From contig CAMJQX010000062.1 of assembly GCA_946408145.1 (NCBI GenBank), positions 1 through 8,276 on the forward strand: DNA of 8,276 bases. Direction: 5' to 3'. The DNA comes from an uncultured Clostridia bacterium. Its GTDB lineage: Bacteria > Bacillota_A > Clostridia > Oscillospirales > Oscillospiraceae. Position 1 is the stretch's first letter. Each line of letters begins with the position of its first letter. Positions 1-4,600 of the stretch are shown here, one piece after another. A model generated the notes under the pieces. The model had not been told where the DNA came from. It ran no database searches and was given only the letters and a program-made list of their open reading frames with translations. Position numbers and translations under genes: made by a program.

Positions 1-246
1 AACTACGTCAAGCGTCTGGAAAAGCTGGAGGAGGTCTCCAAGAGCTTCCCCGGCATCGCCAGCTCCTATGCCATCCAGGCCGGCCGCGAGATCCGCATCA
101 TGGTCGAGCCGGACAAGGTCAGCGAGGATCAGATGGTCCTGCTCGCGCGGGACATCGCCAAGAAGATCGAGGAGGAGCTCACCTACCCCGGTCAGATCAA
201 GGTGCACATGCTGCGCGAGACCAAGGTCGTCGACTACGCGAAGTAA
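1..246 (+). CDS. rny: Ribonuclease Y, C-terminal end (5' truncated by window edge)
   Basis: The reading frame is open from base 1 and ends at TAA 244-246, giving the last 81 residues. The text [16 protein letters not shown], then [20 protein letters not shown], then [14 protein letters not shown] and [13 protein letters not shown], closing in VDYAK, is the highly conserved tail of RNase Y, downstream of its HD domain. In this family the protein is a membrane-anchored endoribonuclease of about 510-520 residues that starts turnover of many Firmicute mRNAs and acts with degradosome partners. The N-terminal anchor, coiled coil, KH domain and HD metal site lie outside the window, so their integrity cannot be judged. 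A terminator hairpin follows 64 bases after the stop, so the gene appears to end its own transcript. Confidence 0.96.
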   Translation, partial: NYVKRLEKLEEVSKSFPGIASSYAIQAGREIRIMVEPDKVSEDQMVLLARDIAKKIEEELTYPGQIKVHMLRETKVVDYAK

Positions 247-310
247 ACGCGCGGCATAATCCTCTTCCCCGGCGGGGCGCCGTGTGTGTTCCCGTGCCGG
301 AAAAGCAGAA

Positions 311-358
311 GAATAAGGTGGGATCCCTCTCTGCGGGCGTCTCACCTTATTCCTTTTT
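311..358 (+). terminator. Intrinsic terminator of rny
   Basis: GAATAAGGTG at 311-320 pairs perfectly with CACCTTATTC at 343-352. The stem can extend inward by about four more pairs, including G-T wobbles, and is followed by TTTTT at 354-358. It lies 64 bases after the rny stop and 32 bases before the next gene. Confidence 0.85.
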
Positions 359-390
359 GCGCAGTCTGTTAGATTTAGAGGAAGCTTCCC

Positions 391-1059
391 ATGACGAACG
401 AAATCAGCTGGAAGGAGTATTTCAGCCTGAAGCCCCGGGACATCGGGAGCCCGCGCTACCGGCATCTGCTCCTGCTGCTCTACCTGCCTGTCCATGTCCT
501 CGCTTTCGCTGTGCTGGAACGCATATACCCGAGCGAGGCCTATGCGCTTGTCTCCTGCGCGTGGGACCAGAGGATCCCCTTCTGCGAGCTCTTCGTGATC
601 CCCTATGTGCTGTGGTTCCCGTTCTGGTTCGGCATGATCGCCTACACGCTTCGCTTCGATATCGCGGTCTACCGCAGGCTCATGTGGTACATGATCCTGT
701 GCTGCGGCTTTTCGCTGCTCCTGTACGCCGTCTTTCCCAACCGCGCCGCGCTGCGGCCGGAGGTCTTTCCGCGGGACAATCTGCTCATCCGGCTCGTCCG
801 TTTCATCTACTTTGTGGACGAGAGCTCCAACGCCTGCCCCTCCGAGCACGTCATCGTGGCGCTCGGCCTCATCTTCGCGGTCCTGCGCTGCGCCCGTCTG
901 TCGAAGCCGCGCTTTTCGATCCCGCTGGTCGCGCTGGGCCTTCTGATCTGCGCCTCGGTCGTGTATATCAAGCAGCACTCCGTCGTCGACGTGTTCGCCG
1001 CCCTCCCGCTGAGCCTGATCGGCTATCTCGTCTGTTTCCGCAGAAAAGCAGATACATAG
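391..1059 (+). CDS. PAP2-superfamily integral membrane phosphatase
   Basis: This 222-residue protein has about six hydrophobic segments (roughly 26-44, 66-86, 98-115, 153-165, 173-192, 202-216). It shows the PAP2 (type 2 phosphatidic acid phosphatase) signatures: RP at 122-123, CPSEH at 149-153 in place of the common PSGH or PSLH, and SVVYIKQHSVVD at 189-200 with S189, H196 and D200 in the catalytic SRxxxxxHxxxD arrangement. The first arginine of that motif is replaced by valine, and the basic residue usual before the RP is not obvious. Family members remove phosphate from membrane lipid phosphates or transfer lipid head groups; the substrate here cannot be read. The ATG at 391 is preceded by GAGGAA at 378-383. 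An overlapping frame opening at 282 is a shadow. The gene sits between two terminators and looks monocistronic; no convincing promoter was found in the short upstream gap. Confidence 0.85.
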   Translation: MTNEISWKEYFSLKPRDIGSPRYRHLLLLLYLPVHVLAFAVLERIYPSEAYALVSCAWDQRIPFCELFVIPYVLWFPFWFGMIAYTLRFDIAVYRRLMWYMILCCGFSLLLYAVFPNRAALRPEVFPRDNLLIRLVRFIYFVDESSNACPSEHVIVALGLIFAVLRCARLSKPRFSIPLVALGLLICASVVYIKQHSVVDVFAALPLSLIGYLVCFRRKADT

Positions 1060-1060
1060 A

Positions 1061-1092
1061 AAAAACCCGGTTCCGAACGGAACCGGGTTTTC
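1061..1092 (+). terminator. Strong intrinsic terminator after the PAP2 gene
   Basis: AAAACCCGGTTCC at 1062-1074 pairs perfectly with GGAACCGGGTTTT at 1079-1091 around a GAAC loop. It starts two bases after the stop codon. A and T runs on the two sides could let it work in both directions. Confidence 0.92.
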
Positions 1093-1181
1093 TGCCTGAT
1101 GCCCTGCGGATCTGCCCGAAAGCCGGGTACGGAATCGATCCCGCGCCGCCTGCTTCCGCATACCCGCTCATAATCGTTATA

Positions 1182-1210
1182 TTGACAGAAAAAGGCACGA
1201 AGCGTATTAT
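1182..1210 (+). promoter_or_regulatory. Sigma-A promoter of the protease lipoprotein
   Basis: A perfect TTGACA at 1182-1187 is followed by a 17-base spacer and TATTAT at 1205-1210, five of six matches to the -10 consensus. The predicted transcript starts near 1217, giving a short leader of about 25 bases before the ribosome binding site and GTG start. Confidence 0.85.
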
Positions 1211-1228
1211 TTTGTTTGAAATAAGATT

Positions 1229-1234
1229 AAGGAG
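1229..1234 (+). promoter_or_regulatory. Ribosome binding site that selects GTG 1243
   Basis: AAGGAG at 1229-1234 lies eight bases before GTG 1243. The in-frame GTG at 1234 overlaps this site and cannot use it, so 1243 is the better start. It also gives a cleaner signal peptide beginning MKRLLSVLLALAM. Confidence 0.85.
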
Positions 1235-1242
1235 TGAGGATC

Positions 1243-2940
1243 GTGAAACGTCTGCTCTCGGTTCTTCTCGCGCTCGCCATGGTGCTGTCCCTGGCGGCCT
1301 GCGGCGCGGGCGCGTATGAGGTCCGCTTCGAGCTCAACGGCGGCGAGCTCGTCTCCGGCAAGCTCCTCCAGCAAATCACGGAGGGCGGGGCCGCCGAGGC
1401 CCCCGAGGTCCGGCGCGAGGGCTATGCCTTCGACGGCTGGAGCGAGGACGTCTCCGACGTGCAGGCAAACATGGTCGCCGCCGCACAGTGGGTCCGCGAG
1501 CCCGAGCCCAGCCCCGAACCGGCCGTCTATGAGGTCCGCTTCGAGCTCAACGGCGGCGAGCTCGTCTCCGGCAAGCTCCTCCAGCAAATCACGGAGGGCG
1601 GGGCCGCCGAGGCCCCCGAGGTCCGGCGCGAGGGCTACGCCTTCGACGGCTGGAGCGAAAACATCCGCGACGTGCAGAGCAACCTCGTCGCGGCCGCCAT
1701 GTGGAAGCGCCTGTACAGCGTGCGCTTTGACACGCGCGGGGGTGAGATCCTCAAGGGCGAGGCGGAGCAGCTGGTCGCGGAGGGCGAGTACCCCGAGCCG
1801 CCCGAGCTGAAGCGCAGCAACTACGCCTTTACCGGCTGGGATCATGAGCTGGATCCCGTCAGCGGGGATGCGGTCTATACCGCGGAATGGAAGGCTGTCG
1901 AGCTGCGCTCCGAGGAGGTTTTCAGCAAGATCTCGCCGGCCGTCGTGGAGATCCGGGCCGACGAGGCCAACGGGATCTACTACAGCCTCGGCTCCGGCTT
2001 CTTCATCGACGATCAGGGCACGCTGGTCACGAACTACCATGTGATCGACGGCACCGTCTCCGGGCAGGTCTCCCTGACGGACGGTCAGGTCTGCGGGATC
2101 AAGGCCGTGCTTGGCTACGACCCCTCGCTCGATATCGCCGTCCTGCAGGCCGACATCAGCGGCAACCCCTATCTCTCCCTTGCGGAGAACGGTGTGATCA
2201 CCGGTGAGACGATCTACGCGCTCGGCAGCTCCGAGGGCCTGACCAGCACCTTCTCGGCCGGCAACGTCTCCTCCGCCTCGCGTGTGATCGACGACGTCAG
2301 CTTCATTCAGATCACCGCCCCCATCTCCCACGGCAACAGCGGCGGCCCGCTGGTCAACGTCTTCGGCGAGGTCGTCGGCATCAACGCGATGGCCTATGTC
2401 GAGGGCCAGAACCTCAACTTTGCCATCGATATCCGCGAGCTCGGCAAGATCGACCGCTCGCTGGATCTCAGCCTGGAGGAGGTCTGCGGGATCCAGTATC
2501 CCAACGGATTCTCCGGTGAGGAGGGCAGCTCCGGCGAAGGCTTCTATGACGTCGCCGACTATGTCGAGGAGGAGTCGAACGACGTATTCCTGCGCGCGGA
2601 CCGGCTTGAAAACGGCATGGTGACGGCGGGCGAGCTGTCAAACCCGAGCGATCTGGACTGGTTCTTCCTCACCCTGGACGAGCCCTGCGATGTCAGCTTC
2701 CTCGTCGCCCCGTCCTATATCGAGGATATGGACTACCTGCTGTGCGGCATCGTGCGCCTGACCGAGGACGGCGACACCGACGTCTTCGATTCGCTGCAGC
2801 CGGATTCCGAGGACGACTTCGTGTTCATGAGCGGGACCGTGCATTTCGACGCCCCCGGCGATTACTTCCTGGTACTGCTGATCGACGAGAGCTACCCCTA
2901 CGACGAGCCGCTGTACTACCTCATCAACGCGGCATGGTGA
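1243..2940 (+). CDS. Surface lipoprotein: three InlB-type repeats, HtrA-like serine protease, PPC-like C-terminus
   Basis: The protein has 565 residues from the GTG start. Residues 1-20 form a lipoprotein signal (LSLAAC, lipidated Cys20). Three units of 59 residues follow at 25-83, 96-154 and 158-216. Each has the pattern Y-x-V-R-F-(8)-G, then (Y)AF-x-GW and a terminal W, typical of Listeria-Bacteroides (InlB B) repeats; repeats 1 and 2 are joined by a Pro-Glu linker. A chymotrypsin-fold S1C (HtrA/DegP-like) domain spans about 225-412, with His266 in TNYHVID, Asp297 in SLDIAVL and Ser366 in HGNSGGPLV, so the triad is complete. There is no PDZ domain. Instead an acidic linker leads to about 446-562, which resembles a bacterial pre-peptidase C-terminal domain (NDVFLRADRL, SDLDWFFLTL, GDYFLVLLID). 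It is probably displayed outside the membrane and may act in surface protein quality control or processing; its target is unknown. It has its own promoter and a shared terminator. Confidence 0.88.
   Translation: MKRLLSVLLALAMVLSLAACGAGAYEVRFELNGGELVSGKLLQQITEGGAAEAPEVRREGYAFDGWSEDVSDVQANMVAAAQWVREPEPSPEPAVYEVRFELNGGELVSGKLLQQITEGGAAEAPEVRREGYAFDGWSENIRDVQSNLVAAAMWKRLYSVRFDTRGGEILKGEAEQLVAEGEYPEPPELKRSNYAFTGWDHELDPVSGDAVYTAEWKAVELRSEEVFSKISPAVVEIRADEANGIYYSLGSGFFIDDQGTLVTNYHVIDGTVSGQVSLTDGQVCGIKAVLGYDPSLDIAVLQADISGNPYLSLAENGVITGETIYALGSSEGLTSTFSAGNVSSASRVIDDVSFIQITAPISHGNSGGPLVNVFGEVVGINAMAYVEGQNLNFAIDIRELGKIDRSLDLSLEEVCGIQYPNGFSGEEGSSGEGFYDVADYVEEESNDVFLRADRLENGMVTAGELSNPSDLDWFFLTLDEPCDVSFLVAPSYIEDMDYLLCGIVRLTEDGDTDVFDSLQPDSEDDFVFMSGTVHFDAPGDYFLVLLIDESYPYDEPLYYLINAAW
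1315..1658 (+). repeat. Near-identical direct repeat inside the protease gene
   Basis: Bases 1315-1445 and 1528-1658 match at 130 of 131 positions. The single difference is T1425 against C1638, which is silent (TAT/TAC). The period is 213 bases, exactly 71 codons, so gain or loss of a unit would stay in frame. After 1445/1658 the copies diverge abruptly, and the third protein repeat (from 1714) is only distantly similar in DNA. Confidence 0.95.
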
Positions 2941-2978
2941 TCCCACGCGGATCCCGCCGAAAACTGCATAAGGATCAC

Positions 2979-3013
2979 AAAAGCGCTCAGGGATTGCTCC
3001 CTGAGCGCTTTTT
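2979..3013. terminator. Bidirectional terminator shared by convergent genes
   Basis: AAAAGCGCTCAGGGA at 2979-2993 pairs perfectly with TCCCTGAGCGCTTTT at 2998-3012 around a four-base TTGC loop. The plus-strand tail is TTTTT and the minus-strand tail is TTTT. It ends the plus-strand protease transcript and overlaps the last codons and stop of the minus-strand S-component gene. Confidence 0.92.
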
Positions 3014-3526
3014 GTTGAGTATCGCGTCCATCACCCGGTACAGGGGCTTGTAGAGCACCAGCGTGAAGGCGAAGTTGCCGACGCAGTGGGTCAGGTCATA
3101 GGGGATGCCGGCCACCCACATGGCGAAGAAATTGTGCCAGCCGCCGAGGATCGCGAAGTATTCCAGATACATCAGCGGCCCGAAGATCAAGCCGAAGACG
3201 CCCGCCACAGCCGCCCAGATCAGCGCCGAGTCGTTTTTGCGCAGCAGCATCGCCGCGGCGACCAGCACCGCCCAGACGTACAGATAGCCGTACCACCATA
3301 CGGAGAAGCCGAAAAACAGCCCTTCCAGCAGCACGTAGACGTAGACCGTATACAGCGCCTTCCATCCGAAGAACACCACCGTCAGAATGATGAGCACGGA
3401 GTTGATGTTGATGTTCGGCAGGCTCGCGAGCGCCACCTTGGAGGCGAAGATCAGCGCCGCCATCAGGGCGAGCACGCAGATCTCCCTGACCGACAGCTTA
3501 CCAGCCGACCGTGAAGGTGAACTCAT
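2987..3526 (-). CDS. ECF-type transporter S component, candidate corrinoid uptake
   Basis: This 179-residue, very hydrophobic protein has about six membrane segments. After a short polar N-terminus it shows LSVREICVLALMAALIFASK, a typical S-component opening whose alanine-rich first helix normally docks to EcfT. Near the C-terminus, GIPYDLTHCVGNF at 140-152 followed by LVLYKPL resembles other S components. In ECF systems the S component binds the vitamin and works with a shared EcfA/A'/T motor, which is not in this window. Placement behind a cobalamin riboswitch and a transcobalamin-like protein points to a corrinoid or related substrate; this is inferred from context. ATG 3526 was chosen because GGTGA, complementary to the 16S tail, lies five bases upstream; GTG 3535 has no such site. 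The start overlaps the upstream gene by 29 bases, suggesting coupled translation. The C-terminal codons form part of the terminator. Confidence 0.78.
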   Translation of the reverse strand: MSSPSRSAGKLSVREICVLALMAALIFASKVALASLPNININSVLIILTVVFFGWKALYTVYVYVLLEGLFFGFSVWWYGYLYVWAVLVAAAMLLRKNDSALIWAAVAGVFGLIFGPLMYLEYFAILGGWHNFFAMWVAGIPYDLTHCVGNFAFTLVLYKPLYRVMDAILNKKRSGSNP

Positions 3527-3896
3527 ACTGCTCACCGTCCGCGATCATGGTGTCGTCGACGCCGGTCATGGACATCTCGCCGTTCTTGGTGAGGCACCAC
3601 CACTCCTGGGCGCCGTCGTCGGCGGTCTCGCCGTCCACGGTCTTGACATACAGGCCGTACTCGCTCTCGTCGCCGGCGATCAGATTCTGCTCCTCGCAGG
3701 CGGCGCGCAGGTTTTCGGCGCTGGTGTTGATCTTGAATTCCTTTCTGCTCTCGTCCTTGTGGACGACGACGACGGTGATGTTCTTGTCGCCGAGCTGCGC
3801 GGCGGGCTTGTGGGCGTTGTAGATCAGCAGAGCGCCGACCGCGAGCACCACGAGCAGAGCCACGGCGATGAGGATGTTTCTGGTTTTTTTGGACAT
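3498..3896 (-). CDS. Membrane-anchored DUF4430 (transcobalamin-like) protein
   Basis: This 132-residue protein has one N-terminal hydrophobic segment (about 8-26) without a lipobox cysteine, so it is either a membrane anchor or a cleaved signal, with the rest outside the cell. Residues 38-132 match the DUF4430 pattern: a beta strand ITVVVVHKD, LRAACEEQNLI, YGLYVKTVDGE, then EWWCLTKNGE at 98-107 with paired Trp99-Trp100 and the NGE turn, TGVDD, and the closing DGEQYEFTFTVGW. This fold is related to the C-terminal domain of intrinsic factor and transcobalamin, so a corrinoid-binding or presenting role fits. The cobalamin riboswitch upstream and the S component downstream support that, but binding itself is inferred. 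The ATG at 3896 has GAAAGGAG ten bases upstream (3907-3914 on the plus strand). An upstream extension of the frame to 4025 runs through the terminator and is rejected. Confidence 0.85.
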   Translation of the reverse strand: MSKKTRNILIAVALLVVLAVGALLIYNAHKPAAQLGDKNITVVVVHKDESRKEFKINTSAENLRAACEEQNLIAGDESEYGLYVKTVDGETADDGAQEWWCLTKNGEMSMTGVDDTMIADGEQYEFTFTVGW

Positions 3897-3948
3897 GAAA
3901 AATGCTCTCCTTTCTTTTTTCGGCCTCAGGGGCCTTCGGAAATCGCAC

Positions 3949-3985
3949 AGAGAAAAAGAGAGGAGGGCAGGCTGACGCCGTGCCC
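3949..3985 (-). terminator. Riboswitch-controlled intrinsic terminator
   Basis: Read on the minus strand, GGGCA, a bulged C, GGC, a GTCA loop, GCC and TGCCC make an eight-pair stem (3985-3965), followed by the pyrimidine tail TCCTCTCTTTTTCTC. It lies between the B12 aptamer and the DUF4430 start, where a transcriptional expression platform is expected. CGGGCA at the foot of its 5' arm (3986-3981) could instead pair with TGCCCG at the aptamer 3' end (4078-4073), a candidate antiterminator. Confidence 0.65.
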
Positions 3986-4035
3986 GCTGCACTTTGACCG
4001 GGTTCCGCGGTTCTCTGTACAACACAGCACTGTCT

Positions 4036-4060
4036 GCGCGGCGGATACGAAGCGCCGCGC
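4036..4060 (-). promoter_or_regulatory. Candidate P13 hairpin of the cobalamin riboswitch
   Basis: GCGCGGCG pairs perfectly with CGCCGCGC around the nine-base loop CTTCGTATC (minus-strand reading), directly after the aptamer core. In cobalamin riboswitches a hairpin here contributes the L13 loop that kisses L5. The loop GUAU can pair with AUAC of the predicted L5 (4215-4212). Confidence 0.5.
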
Positions 4061-4245
4061 CTTGATACTGTCCGGGCAGGTTTTCTGACTTCGGGCCCGC
4101 CGCTGACGTCGGCGGGCCGCTTCACAGTGACGGCCTCGCGAGGGAGTACTACCCTGCGTTCATGAGCGTCAAACGAGCCTTCCGGCCAAGTCCTCCCCTC
4201 ATAAACGCCCGGTATTCACCCAGATTCCCCTGTTGACTATTGCAA
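4061..4245 (-). promoter_or_regulatory. Cobalamin riboswitch aptamer
   Basis: On the minus strand, GGGGAATCTGGGTGAATACC at 4230-4211 matches the conserved GGGAA...GGTGAAA segment. GTCACTGTGAAG at 4131-4120 matches the CCACTGT segment, and GAAGTCAGAAAACCTGCC at 4092-4075 is the AAGTCAGGAxACCTGCC B12 box. A perfect nine-pair stem (4118-4110 with 4102-4094) separates the last two. A short P1 may form between ATAGTC (4240-4235) and GACAGTAT near 4070-4063. An extra 11-pair stem (4208-4198 with 4166-4156) sits between the first two conserved elements. Family members bind adenosyl- or methylcobalamin and usually repress B12 uptake or synthesis genes. The downstream genes and terminator fit ligand-dependent termination. 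The exact 5' boundary is uncertain. Confidence 0.9.
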
Positions 4246-4288
4246 AGAATAGATCCCGGTCCGATCGCGGCTTTTCGCCGCTGCGCGG

Positions 4289-4317
4289 ATTATACCACGC
4301 CGCGCCGGCGCGCGCAA
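4289..4317 (-). promoter_or_regulatory. Promoter of the B12-controlled operon
   Basis: On the minus strand, a perfect TATAAT (4294-4289) is preceded by TGG, an extended -10. TTGCGC (4317-4312) lies 17 bases upstream as a weak -35. The predicted start near 4282 gives a leader of almost 390 bases holding the riboswitch and its terminator. Confidence 0.75.
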
Positions 4318-4454
4318 GAGAGGCCGGCCCGAAAAGCGCCGCCTCTCCGCCCTTCGGCGCCGCGCGGCGCGGCAGGAGGGGGGGAGCTTGTGGGAGAAAA
4401 TGGAGATTTTGCACAAAAACAGGCGGGCGGTTTCGCTTTCCTTTGTGAAAGTGC
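4318..4454. other. Spacer between divergent promoters
   Basis: The gene-free stretch 3897-4600 consists of the B12 leader, this spacer and the iorA leader. The spacer is GC-rich up to about 4390, with a run of seven G at 4378-4384, and then becomes more mixed. Small frames here lack ribosome binding sites and recognisable content. The only structure noted is CTTTC-(6)-GAAAG at 4436-4451, just before the iorA -35 box. Confidence 0.6.
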
Positions 4455-4483
4455 TTGACATGGCGCGGCCCGTGTCCGATAAT
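4455..4483 (+). promoter_or_regulatory. Strong promoter of iorAB
   Basis: A perfect TTGACA at 4455-4460 is followed by a 17-base spacer and GATAAT at 4478-4483, five of six matches to the -10 consensus. Transcription would start near 4489-4490, leaving a leader of about 110 bases before iorA. Confidence 0.87.
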
Positions 4484-4487
4484 AGAG

Positions 4488-4574
4488 ACAGCAAGGCTCA
4501 TGGCCATGCATAACGGCCCTGCTGTTTTGCTGCGCCGCAAAGCGGCGCGGCGAAAAGCTTTCCGGCTTTTCGCC
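4488..4574 (+). promoter_or_regulatory. Structured iorA leader: three tandem hairpins
   Basis: Hairpin 1 pairs ACAGCA (4488-4493) with TGCTGT (4520-4525) and GGC with GCC beyond an A-C mismatch; it is followed by TTTT at 4525-4528. Hairpin 2 is GCGCCGC-AAA-GCGGCGC at 4532-4548. Hairpin 3 is GGCGAAAAGC (4549-4558) paired perfectly with GCTTTTCGCC (4565-4574). The three nearly fill the leader up to the ribosome binding site GGAGGT. No known riboswitch class is recognised. Hairpin 1 with its four T is a possible weak attenuator or a 5' stabilising stem. Confidence 0.6.
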
Positions 4575-4600
4575 TTCATATAGTCTAACGGAGGTCAGAC

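Noticed and set aside
1234..1242. Upstream GTG start for the protease lipoprotein
   Set aside because: It overlaps the AAGGAG ribosome binding site; GTG 1243 has correct spacing and a cleaner signal peptide.
282..1319. 345-codon plus frame over the PAP2 gene
   Set aside because: It runs through two terminators and the downstream promoter and has an arginine/alanine/proline-rich shadow translation; the PAP2 frame has clear motifs and membrane segments.
1315..1893. Repeats as a CRISPR array
   Set aside because: There are only two near-identical units of 131 bases, in frame within a coding sequence and separated by coding DNA.
1207..2331. 374-codon minus-strand frame with internal repeats
   Set aside because: It is antisense to the protease gene; its repeats only mirror the 131-bp duplication, and it crosses the plus-strand promoter and start.
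3897..4025. N-terminal extension of the DUF4430 protein
   Set aside because: It crosses the riboswitch terminator and the ribosome binding site before ATG 3896, and it lacks signal-peptide character.
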